Part shown: positions 10,001 to 19,270 of the stretch, in pieces | Position numbering within the stretch: the stretch's first letter is position 1 | Layout of the letters: every line of letters begins with the position of its first letter | Source: Micractinium sp. NFX-FRZ | Lineage: Eukaryota; Chlorophyta; Trebouxiophyceae; Chlorellales; Chlorellaceae | Direction of reading: 5' to 3' | DNA length: 44,091 nt | Assembly: GCA_029339195.1 (NCBI GenBank) | Contig: JAPTJF010000498.1 | Coordinates: 1-44,091, forward strand | Translations under genes and position numbers: made by a program | The notes under the pieces: generated by a model | Databases searched by the model: none | What the model saw: only the letters and a program-made list of their open reading frames with translations | Told to the model about the DNA's origin: nothing

Positions 10001-13000
10001 AGGATGGCATCGTGGATGACGTCAAGACCCTCCCCACCGCCATCAGCCGGTTGCTGGCCTGCTGCCAGAGCCTGCTGCAGGTACACGCTGGGCTGCACTG
10101 CGGGTGGCTGTGGGGTCAGTAGGGCTGCGGGCTGCAGGGGGAATGCAGGGGCCAGCAGCGCTGTGGGCTGAGGGCTGCGGGCGGAGGCTTTGAGGGGGCT
10201 GCGGGTCTATGAGGGCTGTGGCCAGGGATCAGGGCTGCTGGCACCTGGCCATCGGTCTGGCGGGCAACCCAGTGGGGAAGAGCATCAGCATGTTGCCAAT
10301 CTGTACTGCCTCGCCAACCTTGCCGCCAACCTGAGCGTTCCTTGCTGAGCTCCCACCTGAACCGTCAGTGCGGGCCCCGCAGGTGGACAGGGGCCTGGTG
10401 GGCGGCCCTGTGGAGAGGCTTATCGCTCGCCAAGCCTTACCGCAAGCCCGATCTTTGCTTGCTAACCTGATCTTCTCCTGCTCCATATGTGGCCCCTTCC
10501 TGCAGGTGGACAAGGGCCTGGTGGGCGACCCGGTGGAGAAGGCCTCCGTGGAGGCCACCGGCTGGGTGTGCAAGCAGGACACCATCATCAGCCAGGGGCC
10601 CAACAAGGAGACCAACACGGTGCGGCGTGGTGCGGTGGACGCTTGTGTGTTCGAGTGTGTAGGTGGCTGCGGCTGGAGTGGGGTGGGGTGCGCAACGCCC
10701 CCAACTTGCATCCCTGCACCACCCCACATCTCACACCCTCCTGTACGTTCGCCCACATATTGACCCGCCTTCCCTGCTCTGCCCCCTCCCACTGCCGCAG
10801 ATCATGCACCGCTTCCACTTCAGCAGCGTGCTGAAACGCATGAGCACGGTGGTGGAGAGCGAGGGGACCACTGCCGGCACTGGCTGGTGGGTGCTCACCA
10901 AGGGGGCACCCGAGGTGGTGCAGACGCTGCTGGCAGAGGTGCCGCCGCACTACCAGCGCTGCTACAAGGTGAATTACGGGGTGGGGCAGAAGTAGGAGTG
11001 GATGGAGGCAGGGTTGGTGTCTCAGAGGAGGGCGTCAAGTTATGGGAGGAATGCCAAGTGAGGGATGGGCCTTTGGGGCGGCGCTGCCTCCGACGGTGCA
11101 GGCGCGCGTGCTGGCGCTGTCTTACATGTGTCTCGTGTCTTCTCATGTCTCACCTTGCACCGCCTCTCTTCATTGCGGTCCACCTGCAGCGGTACGCCTC
11201 TGAGGGCGCACGCGTGCTGGCGCTGGCCTACAAGCAGCTGCCGTCTGAGATGACGCCCTCGGAGCTGCGCCACTTGCCGCGCGACCACGCCGAGAGTGGG
11301 CTGCGCTTTGCGGGTGAGGCGGGGGGGGCTGGGCAGGGCTGGCAGGGAGGTGGGAGGCCTGGACGTGCTGGGGCATGGCAGGCTGGCAGGGGTGGCAGGG
11401 AGGGTGGTTGGGGCAGGGCAGGGCAGGGCAGGGCAGTATGTGAAGGCCGGGGCTCCTGGTATGGCTGACTATTAATCGTCCGGCTGCCATAATAAGTGTG
11501 TTCTTCCATGTTCGGTTTTGTCCCGCAGGCTTTGCCATCTTCCGCTCACCGCTGAAGGAGGATTCAGAGCCCGCGCTGCGCATGCTGCGCGAGTCGCAGC
11601 ACCAGCTGATCATGATCACGGGAGATGCGCCGCTGACGGCATGCCACACCGCGGCGCAGGTGCACATCGTCACCCGCCCCGCCCTCATCCTCACCCTCAC
11701 AAAGTGAGCTGCTGCAGCTTAGCCGTGCTGTGCTGTGCTGTGCCGTGCTGTGCTGTGGCATGCTGTGCTGTGCAGTGCTGGCAGCGCAGGTGCACATCAG
11801 CATGCCCCGCCCCCTCAACCTCACAGTGCTGGGCTGGGGGTGCTCTTGCACAGTGTGGGGCAAGGGCGCATGCTGCGTGATGCGTGTGGCTGCTCTGGGA
11901 CATGCTGTGCATGCTCCTGATGGTGCCCATGTGTGTCACGTGTTGTCTGCGTGGGCGGGCGGCCGGCGCAGCCTCTGCTTGTGGCAGCCCGCCGGGAGAC
12001 CTTGGTACTTGCCAGCAGGACGTGCTTGAGCCCCGCGCCTGTCCTCGCCACCTGTGCAGGGCCAGCAACGGGAGCGGCGGCGGCAGCAACAGCGCCAGCC
12101 TGAGCTGGCTGTCCCCCGATGAGCGCACGCGGGAGCCGTTCTCGGCGGATCCAGACAGCGCCTGGCAGCTGGCCCAGGAGTACGACCTGTGCATCACAGG
12201 CAAGCCGGCCAGCCAGCTAGTGAGCTGAAGCTGCAAGCGAGCAACAGGGGTCCCTTGTTCGGCTGCCGCCAGCAGCGGGGCAGTGTAGCGAGGCGGAGGC
12301 AGGGGCAGCAGCGGCAGGGAAAACAGCTTTTGACTGACCGCCTCTCCTTCCCGCCAACCATGCCCCTGCAGGCGACGGCCTGGTGGCTCTCCAGGAGATG
12401 GGGGCTGCGGACACCTACATCCCTCTCGGGCAGGTGTGCGAGGGCGGGCGGGGCGGGTGCACATGTTTGCGGGGGGCGATGCTGTGTGTGAGGTTACAGG
12501 CTTCCCAGCAACAGCAACAGGGCACCCTTCCTCCTGGCTGCTCTCACCCTCTCCACCTCACCCGCCCACCCCAACCTCATGATCCGTGGCAATTCCCCGC
12601 CGCGCTGCCGCCCCCTCACCTGCCGCCCCCGCCCCCGCCCCCGCCCGCCCCATGTGCGCACAACAGGTGTACGCCCGCGTCACCCCGGAGCAGAAGGAGG
12701 TGGTGGTGAAGACGCTGCGCTCGGTGGGCCTCTACGTCCTCATGTGCGGCGACGGCACCAACGACGTGGGGGCGCTCAAGGGTGCGTGGGGGGGAGGCCG
12801 GGTTGGCAGCCATTTGAGAGGGGCGATTGCAACAACGCCTGTGACGGAAAGTGGAGGCTCACTGGCAGCGCAAGCCCCAGCGACCCAAAGAGCACGAGTG
12901 CGCACCAGCCTGCGATGGGAAGCCGTGCCAGCCGCTGTCTGCCAGCCGAATTGCTTGGATGCTTTCTTTCTCAACCTTAACATGTGCTCTTGTGTGACTG

Positions 13001-16000
13001 TGTGCTGCTCCGCCGCACGCTTGATCTCTGTTTGCTCCTGTGGGTATGCAGGCGCGCACGTGGGAGTGGCGCTGCTGCCGCCTCCCCCCAAGAAGCAGGG
13101 CAAGAAGGACGGCAAGCCTAGCAAGAGCAAGCCGGCCGGCGGCACAGTCGCTGTGGGAGGCTCGGCGGCAGGCGCCAGCGCGGCAGCTGACGGTGCCGTC
13201 ACCCCGCGCGGCATGGCCGGCAGCGGCGCAATCCAGCCGCGGCAGCAGCAGCAGCAGCAGCAGCCGGGCGTTGCCGGTGCCCTGGCTGCTGGCTTTACTC
13301 CCAAGAACCGGCCGGGGCAGCACCTTCTGGAGCAGATGCGCGCCAAGGGGCAGCGAGGTGCGACTTCTGGCAGCCCGGTGTTCACCCCGCCATGCTGGCA
13401 GCACGCTCTGACTCGCGCTGCTGCCCCTGCTCCGTCTTCTTCCCAGCATCCAATGCATGCCACCACCGCTGCACCCCAACCTTGCCTTGCTGCTTTCTGC
13501 CTCACCTCCTCCTTCCCTGCCTGCCTGGCCCCCCTGCAGTGACTCCCTTTGTGGAGAAGATGGCCAAGCGCATGGACGACATGGCAGAGGCGGCAGAGAT
13601 GGAGGTGAGTAGTTTGTGAAACAATGGCATAGCAGTTGTCGCTTGTCCATGCAGCGTTGGGCACCATGGCAGAGACTGCACAGGTGGGGTGCCTTGTGCT
13701 GGCACCATGGCGTCGCCGGGCGACGCCTCCTTAGGGCGCCCCCTCTCCCTGCCCCCCTTACCACTTTGTCTGAACCACACACCTCTCGTCCACTGAACCC
13801 TCGCCCATGCTGCAGGCAAGCAACATGACGGCGCCGGTCGATGCCTCCATGGGTGCCCCCTTGCCCTGGCTCAACTGCCACTTGTCTGAATTGCACACCC
13901 CCCTTCACCTGTCTCTGCTGCAGGCCAGCAACATGGTGAAGCCGGGCGATGCCTCCATGGCTGCCCCCTTCACCGCCAAGCAGAGCAGCGTCATGCCGTG
14001 CCTGGACATCCTGAAGCAGGGGCGCTGCACGCTGGTGGGTTTGTGCCACATGCATGCATGTGTGTGGTGCCAATTGTCGGACTGTGGTTGGTGGGTGTGG
14101 GCGTGGGTGCCGTGCCTGGACAGTCCCCCCCATATCCCCCGCACGTCATCACCATTCTAGATGAAAAAGATCCTTGGCCTGACTTGCTTTCATATCTCTC
14201 CCGTAAAGTCGCACCCTACTATGTTTGTCCTGGCCCCGGCAGGAAGCCAGCATTTGGACCAGCTGTAAGATGCTGTGAGATCCTGGCCTGACCCCCCCTC
14301 CTTCCCTCAGCACTCGTTGTTTTCACCCCTTCTTTAATCCTTGCCCCTGCAGGTGACCACGATTCAAATGTTCAAGGTCCTGGGCCTGCTCTGCCTCTCC
14401 ACTGCCTACTCCCTCTCCGTCCTCTACTTGGATGGCATCAAGCTAGGAGACCTGCAGGTGAATTGGGGTACAGAGACTGCCTGTCACAGTGAAGAGGTGT
14501 CGCGACAGACTGCTTTGGTTGGGGGTTGGGCAGCGGGAGGACTGGTTGTTTATGAAGTAGCGTAACAGACTGCTGTGATTGCGGGTGGGCAGCAGGGGGG
14601 CAGTCTTGTTTGTGACCTGGCTTAGCAGACTGCTGTGGTTGGGGGTGGGCAGCAGGAGGACTTTGTGTTGGATAGGCGTCAGGCCGTGCAAGGACCTACA
14701 GGGTGCTGGGGTGATAGAGAGTCCACGCCCCTGGCCCCGGCTCCCGCCTCCGTGCCTCCGCCTGCCTGCAGGCCACGCTGGCGGGCGTGCTGACCGCGGG
14801 CATGTTCTTCTTCATCTCACACGCCCAGCCCCTGCCCAAAATGAGGTGAGCCGGGCTCGCGGGAAGGGAAGGGAGGCCAGTGAGGGGGGCCCGAGGGCTG
14901 CGCAGCGCCCACCTAAAACCTGCGCCTATCCGCACTTGGCCTGCCCCGTGCGCTGTGCTCCGCCTCCCTCCAAACTACTTGTAGTGAGGTGCCTCCCCCT
15001 CCCCCTCGTTGGCCTTCACCCCGCCCGCTTGCCCGCTCCCGCTGCCTTTCCCGCCCTCCGTTGCAGCAAGGCGCGCCCCCACCCCCGCGTCTTCTGCCGC
15101 TACGTCTTCACCTCCCTGCTGGGCCAGTTTGCCGTGTACATCTCATTCCTGATGTACATGCAGCACAAGGCGCACGCAATGATGCCCAAGGTGGGTGCAT
15201 GTGGTTGGGGTGGTGATAGGTGCCGTGCCGCCTGCATGCCACTTGTTTGCATGCCCACCCCTTCCTTTGCATGCCCACACGTGCTGCCCAACCCAGGTGC
15301 CGCCTGTCGCTCCGCACTGCCGAGGCAGGCCGCACCTCTCTGACCTGCCTGGGTGAACATGATATCAAGTTAATGGTTTCAGTTACAAGGTTGTTGAGGG
15401 AAACACTTGGCTTTCTCCTCTTGCAGGAGGAGCGGCAGGAGCAGGATGCCGACTTCAAGCCCAACCTGATCAACACCGTCTGCTTCCTGGTCAACTTCGT
15501 CATCCAGGTGGGCTTGTCTTTCTTTCTATCATTTCCGGTTTGATGTTGGATTGCTTGGTTGCCATTGCTTACCCCCGCACATGCTCTCACCTCCTAACCC
15601 GTCTCACGACATGCCCGCCATGCCACCCCACTCCACATTCTGCCCGCCATTCCACAGTCAAACAATGTGGGTGCGCCCTTGAGCACCCCACTTGCCCCCT
15701 CCATCCCTCGCGCCCCTCTCACTCCTTGCCCCTCCCTCGCCCTGCAGACCATGACCTTTGCGGTCAACTATGTGGGCGAGCCCTTCAACACACCCCTGCT
15801 GGAGAACCGCATGTTTGCACTGTCGGTGCGCTGGAGCGCGGCCCTCTACATCGCACTGGTGCTCGACATTCCCCGGGGTAAGGGGGCGGGGCATCTGCCG
15901 GTTGCTGGCCAGGGACTGCCCATTGGTGCAGCCGGGCGAGGTGTGCTGGGGCGTGCCTGGTGTCCGGTTGGCGGGTGCCTTCCAGCCGTGCAGCTTGGCT

Positions 16001-16423
16001 AATACATCGCCTGCAAGAGGCACCTGCGGGCCTGCTGGCTGGTTGACTGCCCGCCTGCTTTCTCGCTGGCCGCCTGCTGTGTGTGTTGTCCAAGGCTGCC
16101 ATCCCCATTGCTGCTCCCGCTATCTTGAGACGCGACAGCGGTGCCCCTGGCCTCATGGCACCTCTGACCCCTCGCTGCCCGGTCCCTGCTCCCCAAACCC
16201 GCCATCCCCTGCAGGCCTGGCCAGCTGGTTCTCCCTGGTGTCCATCCCAGGGGGCATGCAGGCGGAGATGCTGCTGTTTGCAGCCGGAGCGTTCGCCTTG
16301 GGCTCCGTGATTGAGCACACCGCGCGCGCCGCCTTCCCAGCGGCCATCCCTCCTGAGAAGGGCGGCCTGACGGGCAGCCGCAGCGCGATGCAGCTGGCAT
16401 CACGGCGCAGCAAGGAGGACTGA
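4082..16423 (+). CDS. ATP13A1: P5A-type P-type ATPase (ATP13A1/Spf1/MIA family), ER transmembrane-helix dislocase
   Basis: Thirty-one exons give 1253 residues in one frame: 4082-4161, 4284-4422, 4669-4824, 5016-5111, 5598-5756, 6204-6241, 6451-6559, 6892-6988, 7325-7405, 7708-7792, 8272-8417, 8743-8876, 9052-9109, 9506-9621, 9916-10080, 10506-10619, 10801-10968, 11190-11313, 11529-11703, 12060-12199, 12372-12433, 12667-12781, 13052-13357, 13540-13604, 13924-14034, 14353-14457, 14772-14845, 15067-15190, 15427-15507, 15748-15877, 16215-16423. Landmarks in order: N-terminal [17 protein letters not shown] and the P5A-specific first membrane helices; TGES (about 319-322) of the A domain; the P5 signature PPELP (about 462); DKTGTLT (about 505) with the phosphorylated Asp; KGAPE (about 627) in the N domain; MITGD (about 718); GDGTND (about 844). 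A Ser/Ala/Gln-rich cytosolic insert follows (about 860-950), ending in the family motif [12 protein letters not shown], then the C-terminal helices. P5A ATPases remove mistargeted transmembrane segments from the ER membrane. Length is close to the roughly 1200 of the family. Confidence 0.95.
4982..5003 (+). repeat. (TGTGC)n tract in P5A intron 3
   Basis: A short pentanucleotide run of GTGCT/TGTGC units lies just upstream of the exon 4 acceptor. It belongs to a class of TGTGC tracts found in introns of several genes here, mostly in the same orientation relative to transcription. Confidence 0.75.
5461..5510 (+). repeat. Degenerate copy of exon 5 start with acceptor, P5A intron 4
   Basis: TGTGCCCGCAGGAGATGTTTGC at this site matches TGTGCCCGCAG plus GAGACGTTTGC at the true exon 5 start (5598), 128 bases downstream. 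Similarity continues through GCTACGCACCGCGCCAGCG and covers part of the sequence before the acceptor. The upstream copy runs into a stop soon after and has no donor, so it is a decoy acceptor rather than an exon. Confidence 0.8.
5691..6060 (+). repeat. Three tandem ~140-bp units seeded by exon 5 end and donor
   Basis: The 3' end of exon 5 with its donor and following intron bases forms the first unit (from 5691). Degenerate copies begin at 5831 and 5969. Each has a GTGCCxGTC block, then GAGCAGCTGCTGGCGCCCTT or a variant, then TTCCAGGTGCGTG or a variant. The donor changes to TTCTAGGTGTGTG in copy 2 and TTCCCTGGTGGGTG in copy 3. Only the first copy fits the protein frame and joins exon 6 correctly. 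Confidence 0.85.
6727..6900 (+). repeat. Echo of exon 8 start and a 69-bp intron repeat, P5A intron 7
   Basis: ACTGCAGCGGCAAGTGGGGC near 6731 resembles GTACCGCAACGGCAAATGGG in exon 8 (about 6902). Between them CATGCTGTGGCGAC occurs twice (about 6772 and 6841), 69 bases apart, with similar pyrimidine-rich flanks. Confidence 0.65.
7406..7440 (+). repeat. (GGGT)n run starting at a splice donor, P5A intron 9
   Basis: The donor of exon 9 (GTGGGT) opens directly into about eight uninterrupted GGGT units on the sense strand. Such a run could form a G-quadruplex in the nascent RNA at the 5' splice site, and every unit offers an alternative GT. The frame requires use of the first GT. Confidence 0.85.
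8173..8310 (+). repeat. Duplicated exon 11 start with acceptor, P5A intron 10
   Basis: CGCAGGCTCAGCCATGAACTG at about 8169 matches TGCAGGCTCAGCCTGAAGCG at the true exon 11 start (8272), 99 bases apart. The following AAACGCATACACGCC versus GACCGCATGCACGTCC is also similar. The upstream copy cannot be spliced into the P5A frame. Confidence 0.75.
8633..8790 (+). repeat. Duplicated exon 12 start with acceptor, P5A intron 11
   Basis: The clearest echo in the window. About 50 bases from GGCCGCCTAATGCACACCAT (8633) repeat at 8743 as GGCCGCCTGATGCGCACCAT, with the same CTCCACGGAGCGC further on, exactly 110 bases apart. The pyrimidine-rich sequence before each acceptor is similar too. The upstream copy encodes near-identical residues at first, then diverges and has no donor. 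Confidence 0.9.
9409..9560 (+). repeat. Degenerate copy of exon 14 start, P5A intron 13
   Basis: CCGCTGCAGTCGTCCCTTCCGA at about 9400 matches CCGCTGCAGTCATCCCTCCTGA at the true exon 14 acceptor (9505), 97 bases apart. Both continue into GAGCTG and later GCCTCCCTGC. The upstream copy lacks the sequence for PPELP, so the downstream copy is the functional exon. Confidence 0.75.
10250..10535 (+). repeat. Three copies of exon 16 start region, P5A intron 15
   Basis: The exon 16 start (10506, GTGGACAAGGGCCTGGTGGG) has a close copy 123 bases upstream at 10383 (GTGGACAGGGGCCTGGTGGG) with its own CGCAG acceptor. A weaker third copy lies near 10253 (GGTCTGGCGGGCAACCCAGT). Only the last copy leads into the continuous P5A frame. 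Confidence 0.8.
11640..11835 (+). repeat. Echo of exon 19 end plus TGTGC tract, P5A intron 19
   Basis: GCGCAGGTGCACATCGTCAC (in exon 19, about 11655) recurs at about 11787 as GCGCAGGTGCACATCAGCAT, followed in both by CCCGCCCC...CTCAACCTCACA-like sequence. Between the copies, 11724-11780 is a TGTGC/GTGCT pentanucleotide tract. Confidence 0.75.
12200..12371 (+). other. GC-AG intron (P5A intron 20)
   Basis: Joining exon 20 (YDLCIT) to exon 21 (GDGLVALQ) gives the conserved CITGDG stretch of P5A ATPases only if the donor is CAG|GCAAGC, a GC-type 5' splice site with good U1 complementarity. The nearest GT donor (GTGAGC, 12221) would join in the wrong frame. The acceptor is CCCTGCAG. Confidence 0.85.
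13716..13956 (+). repeat. Three copies of exon 25 start region, P5A intron 24
   Basis: CCGGGCGATGCCTCC in exon 25 (about 13942) has upstream copies CCGGTCGATGCCTCC (13834) and CCGGGCGACGCCTCC (13716). The middle copy keeps a CTGCAG acceptor (13815) 108 bases before the real one. Each is followed by a GCCCCCT-type block and then a TTGTCTGAA-type pyrimidine-rich stretch. Only the last copy joins in frame to exon 26. Confidence 0.85.
14506..14685 (+). repeat. 60-bp tandem repeat, three copies, P5A intron 26
   Basis: Units begin CAGACTGCTTTGGTTGGGGG at 14506, CAGACTGCTGTGATTGCGGG at 14566 and CAGACTGCTGTGGTTGGGGG at 14626, with an exact period of 60 bases. Unlike the other echoes, this one has no obvious exon parent. 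Confidence 0.85.
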
Positions 16424-16994
16424 CCGCGGCGCATGGTGAAGTGTGATGGATGAGGGAGGAGGAGATGGATGGCGGCGGCATTGCCTGGGCGTTGCTTTAC
16501 GCGACGTCCAGCACGTGTCTGCCATGTGGGCAGCACCCGGTTGCCTGTGCTGAGCGATGTTTGCTCCTTTCAAGGCAGTCAAATGTTTGTTGCCCATGTC
16601 AACTTGCAAAACGTGCCACTGAACATTGGAGAATGGTGCTGGTGAGGACGTGCAAGTCGAGTGACGCCGGCTCATGCCGCGGTGCCGCCATGTCGTGCTC
16701 AGCAGGGGTTCTGTGCAACTCGTGTGGCGCTGCTGTGCCCTTGGGAGTCAGAGCTTGCGCCTCTATTTAGCAAGCTTGTGCGCAGGCAAAGCAGTCCTGT
16801 GTAGCACTTGCTGCTCAGCCTGGACTCACATCTTTGCCTCCCGCGCAAGGCTTTGGTTGTTCCTTCATAGTTTCCATCGTTTTGAGCAACTGATATTACG
16901 ATTCGAGGCACCGGCAGCGGGCGCTGTCGGGGCAGGGGCGGGCGGAGGGCGCTCCCCCTGAGGCTTTGAGCCGGCTGAGTGGGCGCCGCAACAA
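16424..16994. other. Intergenic between P5A ATPase and RS-protein gene
   Basis: This holds the P5A 3'UTR and the promoter/5'UTR of the next gene, both on the plus strand. I see no TGTAA signal here, so P5A may use a variant, and no TATA box or coding exon. Base composition is less GC-rich from about 16540 to 16900 than in the flanking genes. Confidence 0.5.
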
Positions 16995-19238
16995 ATGGAG
17001 CGTGGCCGGTGAGCTGCGCAGAGTGTTTCCCAGCGCCGTGCAGTGTCCAACGTGATCAGCTTGCGGCTTCCGCGTGCTGCTCTGTGCTGCCCTCGCTGTT
17101 TGCTGCAACTTCACGTGTATGTCTCGGCTGTCATGTTACTGCAGCGAGGGCCCCGGCCGGCGCAGGCCTCTGCCGGCGCAGGAGGCGGTGTTCAGCCTGC
17201 CAAACCGGGTGAGTGCCGCTGCCGGCAACTTGCATATGGGTGCTAGCTTTTCCTTGCCCACTCAGTGTAGCTTTATCATCAGACCAGTTGCAGAAAACAA
17301 CAGTGCATCTTATGGGTGCATGCTTGGCTCCTGCAGGGCCCGCCGCCGCCGCACCGCGGGCACGACCACCACCGCGGCAGGCTGCCGCCACGCGGCCACC
17401 CAGACGGCCCTCTGGGGCCGCTGCATCCCCCACATCATTTTCCTGGCGGCGGCCCGCCACGTATGCCCTCAGAATTCATGCCTCCAGGCTTTGGGCAGCC
17501 GCCGCCTCCTCCCAGTCGCGACTTTGGCAGCCCGCCCGGACCCATGTTCCGCCCGCCGATGCAGCCGCCCTACCAGCCGCAGCAGCAGCAGCAGCCCCAC
17601 ATGCAGCCGGCGCAGTTCTTTCCGTCGCCGCATGACGTGGCAGGGGGCATGCTCTACAGCTACGCCCACCTGCCGGCCGAACAGCAGCAGCAGGCTCCGC
17701 TGGTCCAGCAGCCATACCCTGTGGTGTATACAGCCGCCACCGTCGCAGCCGTTGCCGCCGCCGCCGCAGCAGCTGCTGGCAGCCCTTACGCCCCACCGCT
17801 GCCGGCAGCAGAGGCCGCGGCGCCCCCGCAGCCGCAGGCGCCGACAGCGGAGCGGCCCGAGAGCAGGGCAGAGGAGGGCAAGGTCCGGCCTTATGCAAGC
17901 AACCACTTTGAGGTGGCTCACCAGGCACTGGCCCAGCAGCAGGCCAGGCAGGAGCAGCAGAAGAAAGTTGATGCCCTGAAAACGCAGGCAGCTGCTAAGC
18001 TGGATGCAGCGGCGGCAGCGGCAGGGGCAGGCAAGGCAGCAGGCGCGCCCAACGGTGTGGCGCAGCCGGCTGCAGCAGCAGCAGCAGCAGCAGCAGCTGA
18101 GGCCAAGCCGCCGCTGCCGGCGGAAACACCGCCGCCACTGCCGGCGCTCGGGGCGCCAGCGCAGCCGCCGCTGCCAGCAGGCACGGCACAGCCACGGCCC
18201 ACCAGTGCTCAGAGCGGCGGCAGCGGCAGCAAGCCGCCTGTTGCAATCAAGGCCAACAAACCGCTTGCTTTTGCGATTCGGCCAACCGCCAAGTGAGTCG
18301 CCTCTCTTGCTGCCCAGCCCTTGTTGCTGCTCATGTGCTTGGGCCACAACTTTGCATGCCGATTCCTGCAGCGGATGCCCTCACGGCTCTACTTGCCCTT
18401 GCCCGCTCTGCTGCCACCCGGCCTCTTGAGCTCAGAACCCCCGTGCGCCTCCTGTGCTGCCCACACGCTGCAGGTCGGCACGAGGCAGGAAGACTGCAAA
18501 GCCGGCTGCAGAGCCTGAGGTCAAGCTGTCAGAGCTTTGGGAGGATCAGGGGCTGGGGATCAAAGGAAGTGAGAGCGTTGAGCAGGAGGCGCCAAACGGG
18601 TCTCAGGCAGCGCCCGAGCAGCCCGCTGCGCCTGCTGCCTCAGCGGAGCAGGCAAAGCAGCGCGGTGCTGCTGTGCAGCAGCAGCCCGCTGCAGCTGCGG
18701 CAGTGCCCGCGCAAGGGGGTGAGCAGGCAGCGCAGCAGCAGCAGCTGGCGGCAGGCGGTGGCAGCGCATCTGCACCTGGCAGCAAAGTGCACACATCGGC
18801 AGGCACAGCAGCGGTCCTTGTTGCTCAGGCGGCAGCACGTGCTCTGGCACGGGTGCCCGCAGCAGCAGCGCCGGCAGTAGTGCCTGCACCAGCCGCAGCT
18901 GCGCTGGCCGTAGGGGGGATGCAAGGAACAGCTGTGCCAGATGCGGGCGAACTTAGGTCGGAGGTTGCCGTGGCAGCGGCCGCCGCCTTGGCAACGGGCG
19001 GTGCCCTGACCTTCGACTCCAATGGTAAGCCAGTTGTTGTTGCAGCGCAGGCTGGCAGGCAGCATTCAAAGCCAACGCAGCCAGCAGAGGCGCAGCAGCG
19101 GCGGCAGCAGCTGCAGGCACAGCCAGCACAGCACCCCGCCGTACCAGAGCAGCAGCCTGCCGAGCCTCGGAAGCAGCCTGCAGTGCAGCCACTGCCAAAG
19201 CAGCAGCAGCAGCAGCAGGGGGCAGTGCAACCGCCTCC

Positions 19239-19270
<32 letters not shown>

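Noticed and set aside
12220..12225. GT donor GTGAGC for P5A exon 20
   Set aside because: Splicing here puts exon 21 out of frame and destroys CITGDG; the GC donor at 12200 fits the family.
13816..13870. Additional P5A exon at the middle copy of the exon 25 repeat
   Set aside because: It has an acceptor and an open frame but no nearby donor, and including it would duplicate a conserved segment.
12859..14133. 424-codon open frame on the minus strand
   Set aside because: It crosses exons and introns of the P5A ATPase on the opposite strand and has no recognisable domain.
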